The notes under the pieces: model-generated | The model's database searches: none | What the model saw: the letters and a program-made list of their open reading frames with translations, nothing else | What the model was told of the DNA's origin: nothing | DNA from: Kudoa neothunni | Lineage: Eukaryota; Cnidaria | Reading direction: 5' to 3' | Assembly: GCA_964304625.1 (NCBI GenBank) | Contig: OZ199838.1 | Span: 7,750,001-7,814,000 of the forward strand | Length of the DNA: 64,000 nucleotides | Shown: positions 1 to 10,020 of the stretch, in pieces | Numbering within the stretch: the stretch's first letter is position 1 | How the letters are laid out: each line of letters starts with the position of its first letter | Program-made: the position numbers and the translations under genes

Positions 1-118
1 TAGTAAAGATGGAACAGAAATTGTCCCATTCTTTAGAACGCGTTTTAGATTTTTTCCAAGAGAAAAGTCTACCAGCTTTTAAAGCCTTTTCAACACTTTC
101 CACACTCCAGTTTGACAT
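1..118 (-). CDS. Partial ORF with a BED-finger-like N terminus, cut by window edge
   Basis: An ATG at 116-118 on the minus strand opens a frame of 39 codons that runs off the left edge. The product starts MSNWSVESVEKALKAG and later reads RSKEWDNFC. The S-x2-W-x2-F spacing resembles the start of a BED zinc finger, the DNA-binding module of hAT transposases and ZBED proteins. The Cys and His ligands would lie outside the window, so the family cannot be confirmed. It could equally be a host exon or a chance ORF. No promoter or splice site was recognised. Confidence 0.3.
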   Translation of the reverse strand, partial: MSNWSVESVEKALKAGRLFSWKKSKTRSKEWDNFCSIFT

Positions 119-500
119 AATGTAACTAAAAGAGGACACGAACACGAACGAACGGGCATTGTCTGAATTCTATGCTCTTTGGCTTGAAAATAATTTTATC
201 GATTTGTTAAAATAATAGTTTTATTAAGTTCTTTGAGCGACAAAGTTTTCAAATCAATAATAAATCAAAATTTTATGTGCAATAAATTTAATTCAATTTT
301 TCGGGAGCCCAATAGCGGACGCTCTACTCATTTTCCTCCTCCTTATAATTTTTATTTTGGATACTTCCTCCATAATAATATTAGATCAGTAAAATGCCAG
401 GCGAGTATAATATTCCTGGAAAGTATACTTGTTACTTATAATATCATATGACTGTAATATTTGGTAATCATTACATGTTTTCTTTCAATTCTGATGGATT

Positions 501-1011
501 TCAGGTAGCAGAACGACGTGAAGAATTCTTGAAGAGTGGGAAATTTTTTAACGATGCTTTCAATCTTTCATTTGTCGATTCTAATCTATCGTTTATGCAG
601 TTTCCAAAATAATTTTCAGCATAACTTAGCCAACGACCCATTCACTTACGATTAGTTTCCATGTTTTATCAAAATAAACATAAAGAGTGTAAAATCCGTG
701 TCCATATAATTCATCACATATGAAAGCAACTTGATCGTTGCTAATACTACAAACTATTTCATCGAAACTTTTCATAATAGATCTCTACTTCTCTGAATTT
801 ATTCCATACTTTCCTATTTTATCTTCGCGTTGGAATATTTGACAGAGATGAAACCTACATATCAAAAGGGAACAGATTCAAACGTCATCTTAAGACACTT
901 CCTGAGGCATTGGTATTTATCTGTTATTATTGTTGTTCATATTTTTGTCTTCGGCCAAGGGGCAACATCAACTAATTATTTTAATAACCGTTTGATCGAA
1001 TCTTCAGATTC
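501..1011 (-). pseudogene. MULE transposase relic (SWIM-type family)
   Basis: Read on the minus strand, fragments in shifting frames match the catalytic part of the MULE transposases elsewhere in this window. In order they give ESEDSIKRLLK, then a TDK motif, then WKLIVSEWVVG, then INDRLESTNERLK. The last block corresponds to the NNRIESINSKVK block of the copy at 62.9 kb, which carries the third acidic residue. At least one frameshift and several stops separate the blocks. The final frame ends with a TGA at 501-503. No SWIM finger or terminal repeat was found, so this is an end-less relic. Confidence 0.55.
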
Positions 1012-2128
1012 ATCACACGATACATGCACTTGTTATGAGTCGAGCTAAACGAATCTTGTATAGTCGTTACGAAGAAAGATGCCCTAGAAATAAATATAGA
1101 TACATCTAGCATATTTTAATGTAAGTGAAACGTGAGTTAAGTAACACAGTTCTCAAAAAGGGTATTCGCGGAGATTCAAATTTTAAATTCACTGTATAGA
1201 TTCCATGTAACCAAATGGTTTAGCGTATAAAATTATTTCGCAAAATAATAAAATCTAGTTATTTCATGATACAATTTATATCAAACGAGAATTAACGCTC
1301 AATGTATAACAATTATTAAGATTGTGAGACCATGCGAGACATGCAACCAATGGTTTGTGTGCGCAATGTCTAATATAACAATAATCAATTTTATTGCAGG
1401 CAATAGAACTTAATTCACTAACATATTGTTCATAAGCATTTAATAATGCTATTAAATAAAGAAAAATACGATTTTGGTACAGAGGATAGTTAAAGTATGA
1501 TTTTAATAGACAAATTTTTCATTTAAAATTTTATAGGACAAATATAGCCTATTGTAATTGTGAAAACAAATTTTTAATATCTCACACATTCTAGGAGATA
1601 TTCCCACCCATGCAAATGGCCACTGCCGGAAAATATATTTTCATCTGAGTAGAACTGATTGTGTATTTACGAAAGTTAATTCGATAATACTTTATTAATC
1701 TGGCGGGTTGCGCGCATTCCTAATTTGTATAAATTTTTCATTTGTTTTTAAAATTTTGATTCGCTACAGATGAAGAGAGAAAATAAGATTTTTTAAGACT
1801 ATTACTAACGAAAAAATTGTAAAAAACCCCTAAAATTGGGGAGCCATACGCTCCACAATTGCCCTTAAGTTCAACCTATTGTTGCTGCTTTCATTATTGT
1901 CTGCTTAACCCTCATTAATTTTCAAATATACTGTCTTTGGGCGACTTCGTCCTTTAAAGGCAGTGTGGGAAATGGTGACGAGCTAACTATTGAAAATTGT
2001 TTCGAGAAATATCTGATATATCAAATCGTGTGATTAGTTTAAGAAAACATTTTTAATCTATTGCTACATAACAACGCGAATGAGATTGTTGAATTGAAGA
2101 AAGTCAAAGTTAAACACGAAGAAATGTA
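1012..2128. other. AT-rich interval with no recognisable gene
   Basis: No coding, RNA or terminal-repeat signal could be supported here. The N-terminal part of the MULE relic to its left may be decayed beyond recognition in this stretch. Confidence 0.5.
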
Positions 2129-2380
2129 CAGTAAACCTTATATAAATTTCCCGGGATCAATAAAATGCAAAGTTGATGCTGATTTTCATTAGGAAAATCA
2201 AAAAGTTACGATATGTGACCTATAAAATTATACGGCCTGGAACAACAACAAAAATTGACTATCTCTTTCGTGAAAAAATATGGGAATACGCATGTTCGAA
2301 CTCTTGATATTGCGTGTGGTTTTGCGATTGTGTGGTAAATTCCTATTCCCAAAAAACCTCCCTATATCGAGACCTTACTG
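2129..2380. mobile_element. Possible 252-bp TA-flanked MITE
   Basis: The stretch starts CAGTAAACC after a TA (2127-2128) and ends GAGACCTTACTG before a TA (2381-2382). The right end matches the terminus of the Tigger-type element at 6882-8697 (CAGTAAGGTCTC when inverted). Beyond the first six bases the left end is only loosely matched, so the left boundary is uncertain. No coding sequence is inside. Confidence 0.35.
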
Positions 2381-2382
2381 TA

Positions 2383-3227
2383 TATATAAATGTTATACAC
2401 AAAATTAAGACTCAATCTATTATTAACTAGTGAGATAATTCCTCTGCATGTATAGTTTATCGTAAGTGAATAGGCGTATTTGGGATCTTTCACTCGTATC
2501 AATGTTGATCAATTGAAGGATGAAGAAAATAAATAGCTTCTTTTCAAAGAAAACGGGATTTTTAATAAGCATATACCAGATTTTCCTGGCCAATTGGAAG
2601 TGTTTTACAACCGTAATAATGGTAAAGTTTCAAATTTGTTGAAAATAAATGAAAAAATGTCAGGAAAAATACAAGGCAACTGTCTGTTCATTTCTACCCA
2701 ACAAGGCGACCATGATTATTTCCCCCAAATCATAATTAGTATTTATTAAACTAAATAAGTATTATCACTATCTTAAAAGTCTCAATAAATATAAAATACA
2801 ATATTTTCTGACTGGGATATTTTATTGAATATTACAAAGCAGCGCAATCACCATGCTAGACAAGATATGCACTATTATTGCGTTAACGATGCTGGTGTTA
2901 CAATAATGAAAAGTTTTATTATCTTTAAAGATTTAAACAATTAAAAAATTTATTCATTTTATTTATAATAGAATTCAGGAGATTATTATTTTACGAATAA
3001 ATATAAATGTGAATTATTCGAATTCTAGTGATAAAATGTTTTGTTTTAAAAGTTTTTGATCAATTAGTGGATATATTTTATTTTTCTAATAAAACCAATC
3101 CCAAAAATTTGAATCATTGCCTTTCTGGAAATGATATTTGAAATTACTAAAGTTGCCAGCGCAAAAATTAAATGAGATTTAAAAAAAGAGCAGGAAATCA
3201 TAAACAAGAGCAGTTTTCATATGCAAA
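2383..3227. other. AT-rich interval with no recognisable gene
   Basis: Likely 3' flank of the TENT4-like gene on the minus strand. An AATAAA on the minus strand at 3077-3082 is a possible polyadenylation signal, but such hexamers are common by chance in sequence this AT-rich. Confidence 0.4.
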
Positions 3228-4716
3228 TTATCGATCTATTTTGTTATTTAAGGGAGGCCAAACAAAATTGTGCCGGCTCGGTCTCTTATTGCCGCTAGCG
3301 TTATAAGACCTTATAACATCACTCCCAATAAATAAAGGATCGGACAATATAATTTGCTGACACAACGAAAAATTTTCTTCTCGATACTTTTTTGTGGAGT
3401 CCGGTATATTAATAATATCGTTTAAAAGATTGACTATTTCTCTCGAAGGCAACGACTTTTTCAATATGAATGTGTCTCTGAATTTTCTGATATTTTTAAA
3501 CAATATTTGATAGGTTTCTTTAAAGAGCTTGAAAATCTTAGGAGCTTCGTATGCGTTGGCTGCAAGCTGAGAGACTAAGACAAATCAGTAACATCATATT
3601 TGGATATGTCCTCATAGTACATGGTTTCATTGGATCATCCAAATAGAGTGTGCCTGGAGATTCGGTTATAGGGAGATGAGACTACATCCATAATATTGTA
3701 AATATATTCCCACACAAAACGCAAATTATACCTTAGTTTTCTTAATGTGGCTTCCACCATTTCTCACTGAAATTCCATATCTTACAAAATTAAACTCAAA
3801 TCCATAGTAGTATAAAAAATTTAGCAAATGTTGTCCAATAGCGTGTTGTGGGGAGTTTTTTGAAATTAACTATTTCACTTCAAATAAAATAGTCCAAAAT
3901 ATCTTTACTTGGAAGTAGCTAACAAACAGAATCAGCAATGGATATGACGAGATACCACCATAAAAGGGGTTATCCAACATTTTCGAATGTAGCAAATGCT
4001 TCACTATGTAAAAAAGTGGAGATATCACAGGGAATTTTTTCAAGTAAAACTTAAGTGGAGATATTTCACCAAAGCCTCTAATGCAAAGATACCATAGTGA
4101 TACTGTATGCAGTCAGACAACTGTTAACGTTGCAACAGAGGTCGACATTAATTTGAGTTTCAATATCCTGAAATTTCAGCAAAGGAATCTATAACTATTT
4201 TAGATCAGTCGTTTTATGCGCACAAACTTTTGCTTTATCCAACAGACATATACTGTCTTCGAAAGTTATTTTATGTTGGATAAGATAATTTTTAATGGTA
4301 ACTAGCGGATGCCACGTTCCTTCAGTTTCTCCAATCACAACCAAATCCAGGTCACTATATGGTAAAAGATTTTTGTTAAATCAGTTCGACACTACCACAA
4401 AATGAATGCGTACCTAATGGGGAAACAGAGCCCAGTGATGGAACTACCAAAAGGGAAAACCTACATGTTATTTAATTACATGCATTTAAAGAGCCTGAAT
4501 ACTTTGCAGTTTTTCCACAAACTTTGTACAATACTTCTAATTTTATCTAATACTCGCTGACGGAGAAAATCCTCAAATGGCACCGGAGACATTTCATTAA
4601 AAAAATCCATTATATCATAATCCAATCTAAAATAATAATGGTTCGATCATTACAAGACAAACCTACTTTTTCATTATTATTTCATTTTGGTGAAGAAACA
4701 AACTTAAATTTTTCAT
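3228..4716 (-). CDS. TENT4/Trf4-type non-canonical poly(A) polymerase
   Basis: Nine exons in frame: 4667-4716, 4503-4626, 4414-4460, 4228-4354, 4122-4188, 3909-4075, 3732-3869, 3621-3681, 3228-3574, giving about 375 residues. All eight introns are 36-60 nt, begin GT and end AG. The nucleotidyltransferase core is visible: FGSSITGL (GS motif), SDLDLVV (two metal-binding Asp), IPLLKF, INVDLCC (third Asp). The central domain follows as YLKKFPVISPLFYIVKHLL and YGGISSYPLLILFVSYF, then GQHLLNFLYYYGFEFNF and GTLYLDDP. Family members add short A tails to nuclear RNAs for exosome decay or mixed tails to mRNAs. The stretch usually following the EDP motif (PGNDVGRSSYG type) is absent. The exon 5/6 junction has alternative solutions. 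The 3' extension after residue ~290 is not recognised. Confidence 0.85.
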
Positions 4717-5339
4717 TTTAAATTGGAATAAACACAAAATTAATTGTTATGTATAGTTCCCTAAGTATCGGTATGTTTATGGTATCTATGTGGAACAATA
4801 ATTCAATTTAATATTTGAATACATCTTTCCTTTGTTTAAATTGATAATTTGTAACTATGGTAATAACTCTTGGGGATCATTTTATTTAAAATTTCATCTA
4901 ATTTTTATTTCCTAGGCTTTCTTATCAAACTAGGATGGATTGGTAATATATATATATATATATATATATAGAAAAAATGAAGAATAAATCAAGCATCTAA
5001 ATATATGACCTAATAAAAAAATAATTTTTTAAACTCTACAGCGAGTAATTAATTTTTTTTAGAGATAAATACAACCGTCATGTAGCCAACTGTCTAGATA
5101 AATTAAACATAATATAGTGTGCGCACATCTTAAGAAATTCAACGTTTTATTACATTTTATTCATTCTACGGCTCGAACACATTTTCATTTATATTTTCTA
5201 AGAGACATAATAACTTTATAAATTTAATTCTACAAAATAAGCATAGCGTCAAATTCGTTCGGAATCTTTGATACGTTCTCAAGATATACATTGATTTATT
5301 GAAATAATACGCTAAAGAAAAAATTACATGTTCAATTTT
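4717..5339. other. Intergenic, AT-rich
   Basis: Upstream of the TENT4-like gene. It contains an (AT)n microsatellite but no gene that I can see. Confidence 0.4.
4946..4970. repeat. (AT)n microsatellite
   Basis: An uninterrupted run of about 25 bases of alternating A and T. Confidence 0.9.
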
Positions 5340-6826
5340 TAACTTTCCGAGTGCTTTTAGGGTCTATTAGACCCCAATCCATATTAAAGATTAGTTTTTG
5401 CCCCCTTCCTATTATCTGAATTTTCTATAACTCGGTCTATTATTATAAAATTTCTTACACTGTATGCCTATCAGATGCGTTTTGAATTACCGTTAATGAA
5501 TGAAAAATAAGATAAAAATTATACACTTGGCGCTTTTGGGGTCTAATAGAACCCACAATTTTACCTTATCATTTTTTGTATAAAATTATAATAAAATGGA
5601 ATTGATAATATGAACAAAATCGATCGACGAAATAAAGAGAAAAATGAGATATACTTCCCGCGAGTTTATACGACTATGTACGAACCTCGCTTATTACGGA
5701 AATTTGTCATAATATAGGCCTTTAACAAAATATATTCCGCCGATTATAATTCCTACTTCAATTAAATCATTGATTCCTTTTATTTTATTGATTCTGCCAC
5801 TAATGTATCTTAATATGGTGACAATAACCTTATCTTGGCTACACAAGCCTTAAAAACCACCAAAACACTAAAAGAAAACCTTTTAAGGAAGGTCTCTGGT
5901 CTTAAGAATGTTTCAACTCAGAAAACCTTTCATATGACGAATTTTTGGACATATTTTTGGATAGCAATTTTTACAGAAATGTTGCGTGTAATGCCAATAT
6001 GTTTGACATTATAATCATTGTTGCAAAGAGCTTTCAGTTATTGAAAATGGTTCTTACCATGGTTAGAACACTTAGGGCTAATAAGGATTTGTTAATTTTA
6101 GCCAATTCAACAGCTTGTGTAAATATATTGAATGATGAAAAAAAGAAGCCGGGTAGCATCAATTATTATGACAAAATTAAATGAGCTATTGATACGATTG
6201 ATCGGGTCTTCATTTCCACAAGCTTAAAAAGATATTCCAGACGCGGGTCATCAGTTATTTTTTATAATATTGACATAAATCTCTTTAACGCGTTTTGCTC
6301 ATAGAAAATCATAATCAATGATGAAAAAATCAAGAGTTTAATTTTTAGAGAATCTCGCTAACACGTTCCTTTCCTTCAACAATTTCTTGGCTCTAAATTT
6401 GTATCGAAACCAAGAGCAGGAAATCTAGATAGCACCAATATTGTTCCAAGGAATCCCGTAAACAATGTGCTGTAAACTCAAGAAACAGTGATCGTAAGAC
6501 AATGCATGTGTGTGTTGTATATAAGAAACACTGCTGCGAAGAACATTCCGAATGTGCCTGTTTTAACTCTTCAGTAGACAAAAATAAATGTTTGAATTAC
6601 ATTATACACAGCATATTTTTGCGTAGCGAGATTTCTGTTTTGACGTAGATAATAAATTGTTATTTAGGGCAGAGCGTCTATTTTATTATAGATCTGATAT
6701 AAATAATGATACTACGGCTCCCTTAAACTCACAGATGATGATAATAATAGAGAAGTCACGGAAAGTAAATTTTAACTTTTTCATTGATATATGCGTTTAA
6801 GTTGAACGTTGGGGACCTTTTTAGTC
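5340..6826 (+). mobile_element. Decayed piggyBac element
   Basis: Coding traces of a piggyBac transposase lie between palindromic blocks typical of this family in the window. On the left are GGGTCTATTAGACCC at 5360-5374 and GGGTCTAATAGAACCC at about 5538-5554. On the right is GTTGGGGACC followed by TTTTTAGTCC, ending near 6826. The same GGGGTC-GACCCC palindrome marks both ends of the better-preserved copy at 13815-16407. Exact termini and the TTAA duplication cannot be fixed. Confidence 0.55.
5945..6570 (+). pseudogene. piggyBac transposase relic
   Basis: The frame opening near 5945 contains VRTLRANKD, then KKPGSINYYDK, then, after an in-frame TGA at 6182, AIDTIDRV and SLKRYSRR and SVIFYNIDINLFNAF. 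These follow the conserved order of the C-terminal half of piggyBac transposases (GTLRANK; INYYNKTKGAVDTLDQ, holding the third catalytic Asp; RRWP; VIFYNIIDVS). Near 6490-6560 a Cys-rich tail (HVCVVYKKHCCEEHSEC) resembles the C-terminal zinc-binding domain. Stops and frameshifts show it is dead. The N-terminal half and first catalytic Asp were not found. Confidence 0.65.
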
Positions 6827-6881
6827 CATTTTTTGTTGATAACTATTTTTCTGTGTCGTAAAGTTTTAATCTAATCCACTA

Positions 6882-8697
6882 CAGTAAGGTCTCAATATTG
6901 CGCATTAAATCGGGACCTGAGCTTTTATTGCCCAGTAAGGAATCACTGACAATATCAAAGTTTCGCGCGAGCGCCGCTAGACCAATTTTTTTATTGTTGA
7001 GTGGGAAAATGATCTATCTTGTTTGTATTATTAAATTAAAGATGTGAGAGATATCGATCCAATAATATACGAACTTTCCTTTATCTTTCGCAAACTTTTG
7101 ATCCAGAGTTTTTAAAATATCAAGAAAATAGTTGAAGTCATCCAACCATTTTTCGATCGTTAATATTTAACAGAAAATTCATAAATTCCTCTAAAACAGG
7201 GTTCCTCTTTAAATTTACCAATGATAATATATGGAAAATTTATCCCTTTAAATCAGGGGTCGGCAACGACCGGCCCGCGGACCAAATTTGGCCCGGGAGC
7301 TTTCCTCATCCAGCCCGCAAGGGATGTCATTGATAAAGTTAGTTTTTTTGAAGGTGCTTATATAATTTCCCCAACTTTTAATGTCGATCTCTTCAGCATA
7401 TAAATAAGCTTAATAGCAATGTAAACTATGTTACTTGAATATTATTCCCTTTTTTAACATAAAAGAGCTTAAAAAAATAAAGATTAAAATTTTTCCCCGA
7501 CCAAATTCCCTACTTATTTTTACTGATTGTACGATATTAGTTTTATTGTAGCTAATAGAAACGTTTAATTATTGCTCTTTACGATTTAGAACCATAATTT
7601 GAATATATAAACGTTTAAATTCAGCACCAAAAATATCAGGTAAATTATGAAATAAAAATATATTCTTTTAAATTTCAAAATATAAATTTACTAATCCAAT
7701 TTTCAATTGTATTGTGAAAAATTTATTACATCTACTGGATTTAAATATATTCTGGCCGGCCTCCTAGTTTGAAATGGTTATCCGGCCCGGCAACCCTATT
7801 AGGTTGTCGGCCCCTGCTTTAAATTGAGCACTCTATAATTCGATTACAGGTTTTTTGATTATTTCAAGATTCTTTAATTCAACTCCTTTATACCATATGT
7901 TCGTTTAGTGTATTTTTGTTTGTTTACAAGGTAAAATGTTTTCTTTTTCATATCTACTATTTATTTAATAAAATTGGATTACCTAATCATTAACAATATT
8001 ATCATCAACTTTTCTGCCTTCTCCGCGAAGAGTGAATTTTTAAACAACAGAGAATCTTGAAATTGTTAAGGAAGCCTTTTGTTCCATTTAAACCAGTGAT
8101 TCAAGATCATCAACAAAAATTCTTTCTATCTCAATGATAAAAACTCTGGAATATTCGTCTTTTTTTGGTGTTCTGACCCAATCCGGCCATAAACGCAAAT
8201 TGAAGTTCGATGTATTTTTTATTTATAATTCCTTTACTGAGAGTTACAACATTGGAGTTCATTATATCAGATTAATTAGACAAAAATTATATTCAGAGAA
8301 GAATAACTAAATTTAATTCGAATAAAACTTACAATAACATAATTCATGATATTCTATGGCATTATAGAGTAATTTTTGGCATCTCAGATTGAGGTAATTA
8401 AATTATAATATTGGATAATTCAAATTTCGTACGAAAGTTTCTTTCTTCTTTCACTATACCGAACGTTCGAATGTGTAATTTAATGGATTAATCGGATTAA
8501 AATTTGAAAGTAACCATCGTCCAATAGCAAGACCCTGAATTTAACAAAATACATTTTTTAAATATTATTTCGTATTTTCGAGTATAAAGCTATAGTAGAA
8601 GGCCATGTACATCGAAAGGGTAACAATGCTGGTTATATAAATTTGAAAAAAATAACGACTACCCTATATCGAACCTCGCAATATCGAGACCTTACCG
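6882..8697 (-). mobile_element. Tigger/pogo-type element (decayed), carrying a nested hAT MITE
   Basis: Termini are inverted repeats of at least 21 bp: CAGTAAGGTCTCAATATTGCG on the left and, inverted, CGGTAAGGTCTCGATATTGCG on the right. Both ends are flanked by TA (6880-6881 and 8698-8699), as for Tc1/mariner/pogo elements. CAGT...CCTCGATAT-type ends are familiar from Tigger elements. Inside on the minus strand, at about 7035-7170, the fragment IEKWLDDFNYFLD then LDQKFAKDKGKF resembles the segment before the second catalytic Asp in Tigger DDE transposases. A hAT-type MITE is inserted at 7254-7816, so the Tigger copy is older. Confidence 0.6.
7254..7816. mobile_element. Non-autonomous hAT element with perfect 8-bp target duplication
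   Basis: The element starts CAGGGGTCGGCAAC and ends GTTGTCGGCCCCTG. These are imperfect inverted copies of a common hAT terminus. Both sides carry the same 8-bp duplication CTTTAAAT (7246-7253 and 7817-7824). Length is 563 bp. The GC-rich ends contrast with an AT-rich centre. No transposase is encoded, so mobility would depend on a hAT transposase elsewhere. Confidence 0.85.
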
Positions 8698-8809
8698 TAT
8701 CTATCGATCAATATTGTCGTCATAACATTGTCGTCAAAAGAACGATAAAATAATTACAATTGACTTAGAACCTAAAATGACCTTGACCTACTCAAGGTTT
8801 TAATCTGCG

Positions 8810-8853
8810 TGGTCGGGCAAGGAAGCCCACGCGAAGCGCGGCTTTTGCGCTAG
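8810..8853 (+). mobile_element. Possible Helitron 3' end (hairpin then CTAG)
   Basis: A locally GC-rich stretch ends with a hairpin whose arms are AGCGC and GCGCT around a GGCTTTT loop, closing on CTAG at 8850-8853. Helitrons end in a short hairpin followed by CTRR. No RepHel coding sequence is present, so this rests on the terminus alone. Confidence 0.35.
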
Positions 8854-8905
8854 TCTATATATATCCTAATATATAAAGTAGTAATGTCCGTGTGTGTGTA
8901 CGCAA
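8854..8905 (+). mobile_element. Possible Helitron 5' end abutting the previous 3' end
   Basis: Directly after CTAG comes TCTATATATATCC, then AATATATAAAG and TCCGTGTGTGTGT. Helitron 5' ends begin TC and often look like this. If both calls are right, two Helitron-like copies sit head-to-tail. Confidence 0.3.
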
Positions 8906-8976
8906 AAATCTTCTCCTTATACAGGGACTTTCTTTAATATTTGAGACTATTTTGGTTAAAGTCCAGTTCCACCCCA

Positions 8977-8989
8977 CCCCCCCCCCCCC
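8977..8989. repeat. Poly-C tract
   Basis: Thirteen consecutive C residues inside a longer C-rich stretch (about 8967-8993). This is unusual in such an AT-rich region and a likely site of sequencing or assembly error. Confidence 0.8.
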
Positions 8990-9064
8990 TCCTTCGACGT
9001 CCGCCGGTTACCCACCATCGGTAATAATCGGGGTTCCGGCTGTTTAGTTTGCATTTTACGGTGT

Positions 9065-9905
9065 ATGCTTCCTGTAATCTTCAATTACGAAAATTTAGAT
9101 AACCTAAATTTTGAAGACTTATGTCACTTCAAGAATAATCCTGAAGATCTAATTATTTTTTCCCCACAACTTGACTTGCTACCAACATCAATGGTTTGTT
9201 CCTGTGGAGGTCAAATGAAACTTTCTCCAAGGAATAATGCTTCTGATGGCTATAGTTTCCGCTGCTGTTTCAAGTCATACAGGAAGGAATGCTCGTTACG
9301 AAAGAACATGTTGTTCTACTAAACCCAACTTTCTCTGTATCAAATTTTAAAGATTTTATATTTTTGGAGCGTGGGAGCGACGGAACAATCTTTCTTAATG
9401 AAAGAATGCCGTTTTAATTCTTCCGCCACTATTGTGGATTGGAAAAATTTTACATGTGACATTTGTTTGGGTCACTTCATTCATAACCCAAACAAAGTTG
9501 GTGCCCCCGGCGTAAACGTCCAAATAGACGAAAGTCAAATCTGTAAGAGTAAGTTTGGGGTTGGTAGAATCCTACAAAATCAAAGTTTATGGATAGTTGG
9601 TGGTGTGGATGAGGATGAGGATGAAAGAGTCTTTATGGTGGAAACCGAAAAGAGAGACACTCCACTCTTGAAAATATTACTACCACTCATGTTGAGAGGG
9701 GATCTGTTATACATACAGATGGATGGCCTTCCTATAGTTCACTCACTGAGCTAGGTTATGAATAACGTCATGAGACAGTAATTCATGATAGGGAGTTTGT
9801 CTCGCCTACAGGAGTCCACACCAATCGAATTGAGGGACTGTAGAGCGCTTTTAAGCGGAAATATCGCTCGGTGACGAATAAAAAAAAGGAAATGATCGCT
9901 TCCTA
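9065..9905 (+). pseudogene. Merlin (IS1016-like) transposase relic
   Basis: Blocks of a Merlin-type DDE transposase occur in order on the plus strand. They are an N-terminal zinc-ribbon-like block (CSCGGQMKLSPRN, then SFRCC), QIDESQICKSKFGVGR with the first Asp, LWIVGGVDEDED, TDGWPSYSS with the second Asp (after a frameshift near 9690), and HTNRIEGLW near 9820 with the Glu. The same blocks are found in the copy at 35.1-36.1 kb. The reading frame is broken by a TAA at 9320 and by later shifts. No inverted repeats could be assigned, so this copy has lost its ends. Confidence 0.75.
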
Positions 9906-10020
9906 TATTGTCGAATGGATATTTAAAAGATTACACAGGAAGCATGTTCTTTTTAAACTTTTAGAAGCAATTAAACATATTTATATTTTGTAGATTTTAT
10001 TTTACTGTAACAATTTATAT

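Noticed and set aside
3228-4716. Locus taken at first as a decayed TENT4 pseudogene
   Set aside because: All stops and shifts disappear when GT-AG introns of 36-60 nt are removed, and phases agree at each junction.
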